In this document: positions 1 to 9,734 of the stretch, one piece after another
How the letters are laid out: each line of letters opens with the position of its first letter
Numbering within the stretch: position 1 is the first letter of the stretch
Assembly (NCBI GenBank): GCA_037039685.1
Contig: JAWNGF010000003.1
Coordinates: forward strand, 2,976,001-3,040,000
Length of the DNA stretch: 64,000 bases
Origin: Ceratobasidium sp. AG-K
Taxonomy: Eukaryota; Basidiomycota; Agaricomycetes; Cantharellales; Ceratobasidiaceae
Direction: 5' to 3'
The notes under the pieces: model-generated
Told to the model about the DNA's origin: nothing
Seen by the model: the letters and a program-made list of their open reading frames with translations, nothing else
The model's database searches: none
Position numbers and translations under genes: made by a program

Positions 1-470
1 TAAAGATGTATTGAAAGTAAATTGAGAGGTACTCTCTGGAGGCTCTCAGAGGCCAGTTTATATACTTTAGAGCGCACAGGTATGAATACTCAAGTGCACA
101 TATTCTAACTAGAATTTCCAGGCCACTAGGTAGTGTGGAGTAGCCTAAGAATAGCTCTGTAGCTATAGTTAGATCATGCAGTGCTGCTCAAAGTACATAT
201 TGAAGGTACAAACTCCATACATAGAGTGGCTATACATGTGGCCATTCTGCAAGAGCTTTCCAGAACAAGGAAACTACTAAATGAAGACTATTTACAAAAA
301 TAGAGCAAGGCAGTGCGACTCCAACGCAAGTCTGATCGCGGAATTCCATGCAGTGATTGTGGAGATATGCTGTGTTCAAAGTATGGATCATGTGGCTATT
401 GATATTTGAACACTGATAAGAGAATATCTCCAAAGCCGCTGTACGGAAATACATGAAACTCCGCCAATAC
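1..470. other. No gene; possible minus-strand LTR fragment
   Basis: I see no supported coding region here. Read on the minus strand, about 51-72 gives a TATA-like stretch (CTAAAGTATATAAAC) followed by a CT-rich leader, as in the promoter part of a fungal LTR. The partner LTR and any target duplication would lie outside the window, so this is only a suggestion. Confidence 0.2.
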
Positions 471-870
471 ATGTGCAAAGCTGTGCGTTAGTGAGCGCAA
501 AAGAAATCTATGCTAGACAGATGGCTTTTGGGGATGAACAGAAATCACAACAATCTCAAGGGGGGGTAAAACCCAAGGTTCTTCCACTACAACCACTCCA
601 ACTACCCAAAATCAAGGAAATAGGCACACACTCTTGTACCCAGGAGACAAAGTCTACAAAAATGAGCATGGTAGAAACTTTAAAGGAACCATATTGCATG
701 TTGAAATGATTAATAACATGAAGACACCCTGTGTATATTGGGATGGAGCCAAAACAGCAACCAAGGACTCCTTCAGAGTTATCTGCAAAGACAATTACAC
801 AACCCCAGCACCATTCACATACACCACAACTACCACAAAAGCAACACAACCAGGCCGTTGAGGGCCCGGA

Positions 871-1035
871 CCCATGGAACTAGATGGGAAAGGAAAGACA
901 ATCCTCAAGTGCTTCAATTGTGGTGGAGGAGGTCATATGGCAAACAAATGCCCATCAGCTCCTATGAGCAGTCATGAAGGAGAAATACTGTCAGAATCTG
1001 CAGACAAGTTGGGAAAAGGAGAAGCCCAGGAGTAA
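871..1035 (+). pseudogene. Gag C-terminal zinc knuckle of the Ty3/gypsy element
   Basis: The frame from about 871 reads PMELDGKGKTILKCFNCGGG and ends with a CCHC knuckle of the pattern C-x2-C-x4-H-x4-C, which in Gag proteins binds the element RNA. It stops at the TAA near 1033. An in-frame TGA just upstream separates it from any further Gag sequence; the plus-strand reading at 634-861 is not recognisable as Gag. Only this tail of Gag is supported. Confidence 0.7.
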
Positions 1036-1149
1036 GCAGGAGAGCTTTTCTGGGCAAAATACTGGCTGATATACAGAGTGCAAACAAAATTTGTGAAATA
1101 TTATTAATATCAAATTAACCACAATTCAATATAAATTTCATTGCAACTC

Positions 1150-1580
1150 CAATAGCCAGTACTCCTGGTAAAAAATCTAGTTTTAATCCCTGCTCTTTTG
1201 AAGGATCTGCAATGATAGATAGTGGAGTAACATCCACTTTATCTCTAACACACTTGCTTCCACCGTCCACTTACCCAAGAAAGCACACATCACCCCTAAA
1301 AAATTAAAAGTCATTGATGGAAGAGAAGTTTCTTCAGGACTGGTCACTCATTATACATCTTTCAAGTTCACAATCCAAGGACATAAAGAAATCTTGGACT
1401 GTAATATAGTAGACATTGGCAGACACAGCATCATATTAGGCATGTCTTGGTTGAAAAGACATAACCCCTCCATAAATTGGAAAGAAATGACAATCCAGTT
1501 TGATTCAAAGCATTGCGCTGAAAATTGCTTTGACTCAAGCCCAATCATCCAGGCATCAGGATTAGAAGGTCTACCTTAAG
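1150..1580 (+). pseudogene. Retroviral-type aspartic protease domain of the Ty3/gypsy element
   Basis: The frame around 1195-1240 contains the active-site triplet DSG in SAMIDSGVTST, the usual retropepsin-like start in Ty3/gypsy Pol. After about 1240 the homologous reading continues in another frame (FISNTLAS, then a stretch ending ILGMSWLKRHNPSINW at about 1435-1485), so a single-base change has broken the frame. The ILGMxWL.xxNP motif is the conserved tail of this protease family. The domain would have cut the Gag-Pol polyprotein. It is non-functional as it stands. Confidence 0.75.
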
Positions 1581-1651
1581 AATATTCCAAATTTGCCAAA
1601 GTTTTCTCTGAAGAAGAGGCAGCAAAACCTGCCCCTCACAGAGGATACAAT

Positions 1652-2960
1652 ATGAAAATAGACTGGCTTCCGGATGCAAAACCAAAGCATGGCCCAGTGT
1701 ATAGTCACAACATGGAACAAGACAAAGTCCTGAAAGAAACAATCACAAAGATGCTGCAAAATGGATTGATCCAACAATCTGTCTCCCCACAAGCATCACC
1801 TGTTCATTTTGTTCCAAAGAAAAAGGTTGATGGGACGTTCAAGGAATGGAGATTGGTTGTGGACTATAGGGATGCAAATAGCAAAACCAAGAAGAACACA
1901 TACCCATTACCCTTAACTAATGACCTCATTGAGAAGCTTCAGGGAGCAGAAATTTTTACTAAACTGGACCTCAAGTCAGGTTTCAACCTTATTTGCATTA
2001 GAAAAGGAGACAAATGGAAAACAGCCTTCAAGACAAAATATGGGCTATTTAAATACAAAGTCATGCCTTTTGGACTTTGCGATGCACCAGCAACCTTCTA
2101 GGATATGATGAACAGTATATTCAGGGACCTACAAGATATATGTGTCATCATCTACATTGATGGCATCTTGATCTTTTCAAAGGACAAAAGAGCACCCAGA
2201 ACAAGTAAAAGAAGTACTCAAACAGCTCCAAAAGCATGGATTGTACTGTAATCTTCCTAAATGCATGTTCAGTGTCTGAAAATTAGGATACCTAGGTCTC
2301 ATTGCCTCTGATAAAGGCACAGAAGTTGACCAATCCAAAGTTACAGCAGCAATAGCTTGGTCTGAGCCAAGGAATGTAAAAAACATGCAAGAATTCCTAG
2401 GCTTTGTCAACTTCTACAGGTGATTTATCCCAGCTTTTGCAAATGTTGCAAGACCTCTGTATGACCTCTTAAAGAAGGAACAATCATGGGAATGGACAGA
2501 GAAACACAAGGAGACATTTAAACACCTCAAAAATGCCTTAACATCAGCACCACTCTTGTCACACCCAGACCAATTAAAACCTTTTTTCCTAGAGTACAAC
2601 ACTTCAGACTATGCCACAGGTGCTATCTTATCTCAAAAAGATAATGAGAATCAATTACACCCAGTAGCATTCCTGTCAAAAAGTCTGTCACCAGCGGAGT
2701 GAAACTATGACATATTTGATAAAGAACTGTTAGCAATCATCAGGGCCTTCAAGGAATGGCACCACCTTTTGGAAGGAACAAAACTGCCAGTACAAGTCAT
2801 AACAGATCACAAAAACTTGGAAATGTTCTCAAAGTCATAAGAGTTAAACAGAAGGCAAATAAGGTGGTCTAACTTTCTGGTGGACTACAACCTCCAAATT
2901 ATTTATTGCCCAGGCTCAGAAAACAAGAAGGCAGATATTTTGTCAAGACGGTACAACCTA
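1652..2960 (+). pseudogene. Reverse transcriptase and RNase H of the Ty3/gypsy element
   Basis: The segment 1652-2098 carries RT landmarks: FVPKKKVDGTFKEWRLVVDY, a YPLP motif, FTKLDLKSGF and MPFGLCDAPATF. It is cut by TAG at 2099-2101 where the family has Gln. The catalytic box then reads YIDG instead of YxDD, so the second metal-binding Asp is missing. A one-base insertion near 2186 shifts the frame. The connection and RNase H regions follow (EFLGFVNFYR, SDYATGA, TDHKNLE, then CPGSENKKADILSR at about 2909-2950) and are interrupted by stops near 2279, 2420, 2699 and 2838. Most stops are explained by C-to-T or G-to-A changes. The product would have copied element RNA into DNA. Confidence 0.9.
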
Positions 2961-4195
2961 CAACCTGAAGGGGGGGTAGAGAAACAAGTTCTCCTGAAAC
3001 CAGAACTTTTTGTTGCTTCAATAACTCCTGATAGTGAAATCAATAACCACATTGGAGAAACAATATATGAGGACCTATGCCTAAAAGAGATTCTCTTGAA
3101 ACTGCAGAAGGGTGAAAAAGTTGCACAATGGTATCTCAAGGAAGGGTTACTCTATTACCAGAATCAAATCTTTGTACCAAAGGACAATCACATCTGAAAA
3201 CTTATTTTGGAGTCAAGACACAACTTGTTAATGGCAGGACACCCTGGACAATACAAAACCCTGGAACCTGTTTCTCAAACATACATTTGGCCTTCTATGA
3301 AGAAATTTGTCAATTCCTATGTTACCCACTGCAACAGCTGCATCAGATCAAAACCCACAAATCAAATACCTGAAAGACCATGGGAAAATATCACTTTTGA
3401 CCTAATTATAGGTCTCTGAGAGTCAGAGGGATTTGATGCAATCCTTACAGTAGTTGATCACCACTCAAAAATGGTACATTACATCCCAACCCATTCAGAT
3501 GCCACAGCTGTTGACATTGCAAACTTATTCATGACTTATATATGGAAACTGCATAGACTACCCAAATCTACCATTTCAGATAGTGGGACAAACTTTGTGG
3601 TGAAATTCATGCAACACTTATGCAAATGTTTGGATATTAAACCCACCTTCTCAACAGCCTCCAGACCCCAAACAGATGGACAATCTGAACATCTAAATCA
3701 AGTTGTAGAAATCTTCCCAAGGCACTATACAAGTCAACTACAAGATGATTGGGTTTCACTACTACCTATGGTGGAATTTGCATATAACAATAGTTGTCAC
3801 TCTGCCACTGGAAAAACACCATTTGAAGTTTGTTATGGCTATAACCCAAGAATGTCCTTCACCAAAACAAGCTCAAACTTGGTCCCAGCTGCAGACAAAC
3901 ATGCAAAATTCCTAGAACAAGGATATGAAGAAGTTAAAGCAGCACTTGCATTAGCCAATGAAAGAATGAAATATTTCTATTACCAGAATCATTGGGCACC
4001 AGAAAACATTGAGTTTGGAAATAAAGTGTGGCTCAGTTCAGAAAACATCAAAATGGACAGACCATCAGGAAAACTAAGTCATAAGCAACTAGGCCCATTT
4101 GAAGTAGTCCAGGCCATGGGTTCACATGCCTTTAAACTCAAACTGCCACATACTATGAAAATACATCCTGTTTTTCATATCTCCCTCTTATAGAA
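2960..4195 (+). pseudogene. Integrase of the Ty3/gypsy element
   Basis: The zinc-binding HHCC part lies at about 3220-3345, with GHPGQYKT and the Cys pair in CNSCIRSKP. The catalytic core follows at about 3440-3720 with the expected acidic residues: Asp in VVDHHSK, Asp in ISDSGTNF and Glu in GQSEHLNQ. The part from 3471 to 4193 is one open frame of 240 codons. It reaches the conserved integrase tail (GPFEVVQ, then HPVFHISLL) before a TAG at about 4191. Stops at about 3195 and 3417 separate it from the RNase H part. The enzyme would have inserted the cDNA into the genome. The catalytic triad is visible, but the gene is broken upstream. Confidence 0.88.
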
Positions 4196-4249
4196 GTTCC
4201 ATGACAACCCCCACAACAGAGCTCCTATTCAACCTCCACTGATTATCAC

Positions 4250-4446
4250 AAAGGAAGGAGAAGAAGAATGGGAAGTTGAAGAAATTCTAAATGTTTGCCA
4301 ATGGAACAAGAAATGGGAATACTTTGTCAAATGGAAGGACTATGGTATTGAGCACAACTCCTGGGAACCAGTATCCTTTGTCCAGAATGCAGCAGAAGCT
4401 GTAGCCAATTTCCACAAGAAGTTCCCCAAGAAACATCAACCTTGAG
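4250..4446 (+). pseudogene. C-terminal chromodomain of the Ty3/gypsy integrase
   Basis: After the TAG near 4191 the same reading continues to a chromodomain: EEWEVEEILN, KWEYFVKWKDYGIEHNSWEP, then a helix ending FHKKFPKKHQP and a TGA at about 4444. The pattern E-V-E-x-I-L ... Y-x-V-K-W-x-x-Y ... N-S-W-E-P is diagnostic. In chromoviruses this module binds methylated histone tails and steers insertion to heterochromatin. It sits directly before the polypurine tract, as expected. Confidence 0.88.
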
Positions 4447-4455
4447 AGGGGGTAA

Positions 4456-4862
4456 TGTTATGACCTCATAACATTTATCTCAATTTTATATCTTTTTTCC
4501 AAAACACTTTTCTTTTTTGGTACAATTGTCTTGTCCAGATCATGTGATGTATTTGTCTTTCCTTTGGCAATCTGTGGTGCTTCTGATAAGCCAAGTCATA
4601 TCAAATTGGATCATGTATTTGATATAGATAAGGATTTCCCACATTGCCTCTGTTGATACAGGGCAGTGCACTCTCATGTATATAAGCTTGCAGGGCAAGC
4701 CTGTCAACAACACAGCTTGACCTCCTTTCCATAGGACTTGCCAATCAATACTTATCTATCTAAAAACATTGCACTTCCTTAAGCTCTTGCACTTTGCAAT
4801 TGAGCTCCTCAACTATATCCTTTAGCTACCTAATTGTTGAGTCAGGACATACTCACCTCAAA
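4456..4862 (+). repeat. 3' LTR of the Ty3/gypsy element (right end uncertain)
   Basis: The LTR starts with TG and an 18-bp perfect palindrome, TGTTATGACCTCATAACA, right after the polypurine tract. A TATATAAGC box lies at about 4679 and a pyrimidine-rich transcribed region follows. The right end is probably a CA between 4850 and 4905. It cannot be fixed without the 5' LTR. Confidence 0.6.
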
Positions 4863-4975
4863 TAGTACTCTTGCAACGCCTTATCATTCTAGACATGCCT
4901 CTCCACATGCTGCACCCCCAACATGCTCTCCACATCCCTGGTCACCAAACCCACAGCACCCAGGCCCATCTGGAT

Positions 4976-5188
4976 TGCTCAACCAAAAATGAGAAATCTC
5001 AGTTGGCTCTTGAGGTCTCATGATGCCTGGGACTATCTTGGCAGTCTCTGGAGCGCTTGGGATTGCTCATAAGTGCTCAGGAGACAAACAAGCAAAAGGC
5101 TTGTTTCTGCTTGTAACATCTTGTGAGCACTCACAAACCATCACAAGAACTCATGAGCCAAACAAGATTTCTTGCTTTTGGTTGAGCA
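4976..5188. mobile_element. 213-bp MITE with long inverted repeats
   Basis: The ends are inverted copies. The left reads TGCTCAACCAAAA and the right, on the other strand, reads the same 13 bases. The match continues without gaps, but with mismatches, for roughly another 35 bp (shared cores GAAATCT, TTGGCTC, TGAG). There is no coding capacity. A target duplication is not clear, so the exact ends may be off by one or two bases. It lies just outside the LTR. Confidence 0.65.
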
Positions 5189-5524
5189 TGTTACCTACCA
5201 AGCAAGAACCCAGAGTTATTTGAACTCACTGCTGCCTGTTCCAAGCCCCCATGCATCTGTATTGCTTACTTGACAGCTGTCTCCTCTTCCATCCTTGACC
5301 ATGCGCCTTGCAAATGTGCTGAACTGGGCCTTTGTGCATCAAAGGCTGCCTACCAGACACTGGATCCCCTTCCAACTCACCCCAAGCCTCCTACTTTGCT
5401 TTTGGCTGTCCTAAGAAGACTTGGTTTTAATGCTGACCCATACCTAACACAAAGGCCAATGTACTCTGTATGCTACTGCATCTATGGTTTTGACTATATT
5501 GCTGTGGCGCTTTCTCCAGTTTGT

Positions 5525-6860
5525 AGGCACTAGAGATGGGACAGTGTTGTTTGGGAGACACTGGCTGGTAAAAGGAAGCCATTGCAAGTTCCTGCTTATG
5601 GGAATATCCTCTCCAAGCTCCGCTGCATCTTCATGCAACCCAATTTTGTTGCTAGCATCCACTGGGCCTTGCAATTGCACCAGCAGAGTTCTGGCCCAGG
5701 TGACTCTGTTCTATGCAACATCTACAATGGTACAGAATGGAGTTGCAATGCCTTTGGACTTAGACGCATGGTTGCATTAGATGGAACAGTGTTGGATGTT
5801 GTTGCCTGGCCCAAGCAACCGATTTCCCTTGGTTTTGGGCCTTTTGCTAGTTTGAACATTGACTGGTTCAAGATCACTGACAAAAATTCTGTTGGTGGCA
5901 TCTATCTATTGATTCTCAACCTTGACCACTTGGTCAGTAACCACCCCTGGAATGACATTCTAGCCTGCACAATCCCAGGCCCCGGAGAGCCATCCCTTGA
6001 GGACCTGAATCATGTCCTCAAGCCAATTGTCAAAGAATTTAAGCAACTATATTCTGGTATGTTAGTCTTTCTGAGCACATTTCGACATTTCACCCTAAAT
6101 ATTCCATCTTCAATTGTGCATGCAGGAGTTACAATTCGCATGTATGAACAGCATCTCCCTGGAGAGATCGAAAATCGCCTGGAAACCATGGCGCTCAAAC
6201 ATCAGCAAAAACCCGCCAGGATTTGGAGTGCTTTGAAGTGATATGGGAAACCGACTATGCTTTGAGTGATTTGGACCGCTTTGGAGCACTCCAAATTCAG
6301 GGGCTCCTATTTCCGCTACTCCAAAGACCCTGAAATCCGAATTGGCGGAATTGAAATGGCTTGAAAGCGCTCCAAACCACTGTAAGCATAGTCCTTTCCT
6401 GAAATCACTCTAAATCACTCCATATCCCAGCGGGTTTTTGCTGATGAAGTGCATATGTCAAATAACAACTCGCTGGCACGCCAGAAAATCACTGGGACAG
6501 CTGCTCATAACTCAGCAAGGCATTTTTGCATCTGTCAACTACCATGAAGCAAGCTGAATACTCTAAAAGGATATGACATTGAATGTGAGCAACAGTTTAT
6601 AACCCAGATCCCCTTGATCCTTACCCGACTGGCAGCATTTGTCTTGTGTGATGATTGGGAGGCAATACAGCTTGCCTATGACATATGGGGTGCTGGTAAG
6701 GATGAACGCAACAAGTTTGCATCTACTCACGGAGTGAGGTAGTCTGCAATGAATGAACTACCGGGCTGGATGACCTATTCGTCAGTGCCACTAGATTTAA
6801 TGCATAATCTATACCTCGGTAAGCGCAAAGCTTTGTACATGCTCTGTGCTTAGTGTTTTG
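5525..6860 (+). pseudogene. Decayed Tnp2-type (CACTA-like) transposase
   Basis: The frame from 5582 contains the Tnp2 core pattern: NIDWFKITDKNSVGGIYLLI and then IPGPGEPSLEDLNHVLKPIV, followed by a KEFKQLYSGM stretch. Basidiomycete Tnp2 proteins have the same DWF ... ILNLP ... PGPxEP ... NxxLxPxVxEL series. Further on, HNSARHFCICQL (about 6508-6542), the DIWGAGKDERNKF stretch and a VPLDLMHNLYLG motif (about 6785-6825) match later parts of the family, in other frames or after stops. A MITE interrupts the frame at 6200. The enzyme would have moved a CACTA-type element. It is clearly dead, and neither end of its original element is visible. Confidence 0.7.
6200..6446. mobile_element. 247-bp MITE inside the Tnp2 remnant
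   Basis: The left end CATCAGCAAAAACCCGC (6200-6216) is matched exactly, inverted, at the right end (6430-6446). The interior has inner inverted segments (GACTATGCTT against AAGCATAGTC) and repeated GTGATTTGGA-like units. The insertion splits the transposase reading, so it came later. A second element at 15204-15343 has closely related ends. Confidence 0.75.
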
Positions 6861-7269
6861 ACTGTATCTCTTACTATTTCAAAGGCATTGTCCAACATCC
6901 ATGAAATAATGTAATCATATCTGGTTACATGTTCAACTGAGGGCTCGTTTTGGGGGGGGGGGGGGAGGAAGTTGAGTGAAGAAGTGCTGAAGAGCACGGG
7001 ACTAGGTCTAAGGCAAAGAGATACTGTAATTTCTGTACTATAGAGAATGAGAATGAGTTTGTGCTTAAGTGTCGTAGTGAGCAGAGAGGTTGACTATAGG
7101 GGCTAGAAGCTAACCGACCTACAGGTGGACCAGTCATGTGCAGCATATATTCTACTGGTGATCTCTGCGAAAATCGCGGATTATTACACATTACCAAGAC
7201 GGTGGAGACCTCGGGTTACCTCAAGGTAATGACTTGCATAATCCAACATTACCATCACATTACCACGCT
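6861..7269. other. Non-coding stretch with a G homopolymer
   Basis: No gene or element is recognised here. A run of 14 G lies at about 6952-6965. Confidence 0.5.
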
Positions 7270-7301
7270 CACTGTGGACCCCCCACTTCCGATCGATCCG
7301 G
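7270..7301 (+). repeat. Left terminal inverted repeat of the CACTA element
   Basis: It begins CACTGTGGACCCC, the CACT(A/G)-type start of the superfamily. It is preceded by the target copy GCT. Confidence 0.85.
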
Positions 7302-9014
7302 AAGCAGGAAATCCGTGTACGACTTCCGGAGCGTCTGGGGGTAAGGTCCGGTCTGGTGCACTAGGACGGGCATAGGGACTTTAGGTCCGGATTGGCGGCA
7401 AAATCCGGACCCTCGGACGGTCCGGAGGTCCGGACTGTCCGGGCTTTTGTTCCTCGTATGCATTTGCAGACCTCCCGGATTGTCCTCAAGTCACTCGCGG
7501 ATTAATGTACAAATATTTTAATATAATTATTGATTTAATTACACACTAGTGGAATCCGATCGATACATGCGGATGGTTCGAAATAAAAGTCCGAAGGGTC
7601 CGTAGGAGAAGTGCGGCGAAGGCCAAGTCCGGGGGTAACATACGGAGAATCCGAAGGGAAGTCCAGGAAAGTCTGAAAGAAATGCCAGGAGAGGCTGGTC
7701 AAAGCTACACAAAATAAATAAATAAAATCGGGAGCATCCATGGGAATCCGGGGGTAAAGTGCGGTTGGTCCGGGAGGTTGTCGCGGGTCGTCTGGGGGTG
7801 GCAAATACATACAAATAAACCTACACTGAAATGAAAAAAGCTAGAATTGAAGAGAATTCAGCGTGCACATGATAAAACTCGGGAAATCAAAACTCACCAA
7901 ATAGCAAAGAGTAAACAAAACAAACTTTCAGACGAAGCGCTTGGGGGGCTGAGAGCTGGACCGGTTGAGCGATTAGTGGACAACTTGCTCTCTCGTGCTA
8001 AATTAAAGTCGTCATGATGACTTATAAGAACAAGCACTGGGCACTTACCGGGTCTGTTTGACAACCAACTCAATGATCTCCTCTTTGCCTGTGCGAGTTG
8101 TCAGTAGGGTGGTCGCGTTGGCCTTGGCGTTCTTGTGTTGTTTCTTTGGTGGGGTGTCAAAGGTCAGCGGGTTGTTGAGCAGGGCAGAAACTTTGGTGGC
8201 CTTGTCGGCAATGGCTTGCAGTGCCTTTTGGTGGTGCCGCTGGCGTTTGAAATGAGTATACCAGTGTTATGTTTGATGAATTCGACCATTGCTAGACCCG
8301 ATCATGATCAGCCACAAGGTCGGGAAATGAAATTTGATCGCACTTACCAGTGTTCCCCGCTGATTGTTGGCGCCAGACTTTGATCTGGCACTAGGGTTAG
8401 GGTGATTGACCGACAGCATAATGAATGCGCTATAATTAAGGAAAAAGTGCAAATGAGCATGTCAGAGCATGTCAATCCACTAGATACCCCATACTACAGC
8501 TTTATACTCACTGAGAGAGAGATAATGTAATTGAAAATGGTGTTGTGGCGCGCAAGAGCTAGATAGATGCTATGCAGGTGGACAGTGGTTCAGTGTCAGC
8601 GAAAAAAATAGATATTCAGAACAAGAAGAGGATCTTACCCTGAGTTATTTAAGGTGCCCAAACGATCCGAGGAGGTTGTTTGGAGGTCGACTGGGGAAGG
8701 GGGTGGTCGGGAGCAAGGGGAATGTGTGCAGGGAGTTGGTCTGTATATATAGACACACCGGCGCTTAAGTGGCGACGTGCCACAGGAGGAAAATTTTCCG
8801 CACCTGTTCCTTGAATGCACCCCCTGCTACACCAATGGAAAGACAAAGAGTCCACTGCGATGTTAACAAGCTGGTGACAGCCAAGACGTGAAACCGTCAC
8901 CTCTAAGGAAATTGGTTAGGTTAGTTGGATTCTAATGGTCAAACTATGCTAATATAATTATAGGACAAGCTCAAGGTTGGTTGACTCGCACATTTACCAA
9001 ATACACCCCCCGAC

Positions 9015-9310
9015 TTTTTCACACAATCTTTTTATGGACAAGTGCAGCACCTCTTTGCACTCCCTATCCCGTCCAACACCACCATCAATCCCAACAATGA
9101 CCCTCAGACCCTTTTGCTCGCCTTGGTTTGGAGGCTCAAACTGAAGTCAGCACCTTGTACGACTACACAGTGGCTTCGTACAAAGGTCCACTTTCAAGTG
9201 GAGAAGTGATCAACACGTGCAACATCATGTGTGCAATCAGGCGAGTTCGGGATGGAACTAAATGGTGGATTATCGATCAAGCCCCGGTGCTGAATGAATC
9301 CAAGGTGCGT
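9015..9310 (+). pseudogene. Remnant of a transposase C-terminus inside the CACTA element
   Basis: One frame reads FYGQVQHLFALPIP (about 9034-9075) and on to LLALVWRLKL. After a frame change near 9140 another reads SGEVINTCNIMCAIRRVRDG followed by TKWWIIDQ (about 9197-9280). The order of a FGQ(V/L)xHLF motif, a hydrophobic strand and a final GRVxDxxxWxIID-like segment is what I associate with the C-terminal tail of basidiomycete Tnp2-like proteins. That assignment is from memory of the family. With no upstream catalytic domain, this marks the element as an internally deleted copy. Confidence 0.45.
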
Positions 9311-9625
9311 AAACCTTTGTCTTACTGCATTTGACTGAGCTATGCGATTGCTGGTTTACTAATAAAACACTTTCTAGTATTAGGAGCTATGTAATTACAA
9401 CTAGGAATGCGTATACCAATGATCTACACCCCGTACTACCCCACCCCTCAAAACCCCCGGACAATCCGGGAGTGGCTGACCGACCACCAGTCACCCGTCC
9501 AAGGGTAACGATCACATCCGGAAGTAAGTTCGGCAATCCGGAGGTCCGGATCTGGAATCCGGAAGTCCGCCAAAAGACATTGGCGGGACTTACCTCCGGA
9601 TTTTTGGGCCATCCGGACCCGACCC

Positions 9626-9657
9626 CCGGACGATCCGGAAGTCTGGGGTCCACAGTG
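9626..9657 (-). repeat. Right terminal inverted repeat of the CACTA element
   Basis: Read on the minus strand it starts CACTGTGGACCCC, identical to the left end for 13 bases, and then diverges slightly. It is followed by the second GCT copy. Confidence 0.85.
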
Positions 9658-9734
9658 GCTGCGTAATTTCGAACTTCCCCTAGTGTATCTGCTTAGTGTC
9701 TTGGGTGTCAACCTACATTCAACGACCAACCTCC

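Larger units (their letters stand above)
860..4870 (+). mobile_element. Decayed Ty3/gypsy chromovirus retrotransposon, 3' part with LTR
   Basis: A continuous though broken series of Ty3/gypsy domains is read on the plus strand in the expected order: Gag zinc knuckle, protease, reverse transcriptase, RNase H, integrase with HHCC and DDE parts, and a C-terminal chromodomain. A polypurine run (GAGAGGGGG, about 4444-4452) and an LTR beginning TGTTATGA at 4456 follow. The order PR-RT-RH-IN with a terminal chromodomain defines the chromovirus branch. At least seven in-frame stops and two single-base frameshifts show it is dead. The 5' LTR was not found, so the left end is lost, replaced by other sequence or outside the window. 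The chromodomain would have guided integration to heterochromatin. Confidence 0.9.
7270..9657. mobile_element. Deleted, non-autonomous CACTA-type transposon
   Basis: The left end CACTGTGGACCCC (7270-7282) is matched exactly in inverted form at 9645-9657. The match resumes as ACTTCCGATCG against ACTTCCGGATCG. Both ends are flanked by GCT (7267-7269 and 9658-9660), a 3-bp target duplication as expected for CACTA elements. Both subterminal regions (about 7290-7450 and 9460-9640) are packed with short TCCGGA/CCGGAC repeats in both orientations, where the transposase of this class binds. At 2388 bp it is far too short for a full transposase. Remains of the transposase C-terminus sit near the right end. 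It is probably moved, if at all, by an enzyme encoded elsewhere. Confidence 0.85.

Noticed and set aside
473..861. Gag N-terminal coding region of the Ty3/gypsy element
   Set aside because: The frames there do not resemble Gag; only the zinc knuckle from about 871 is recognisable.
6952..6965. G14 run as a G-quadruplex or regulatory site
   Set aside because: A single homopolymer in decayed transposon sequence; nothing links it to a gene.
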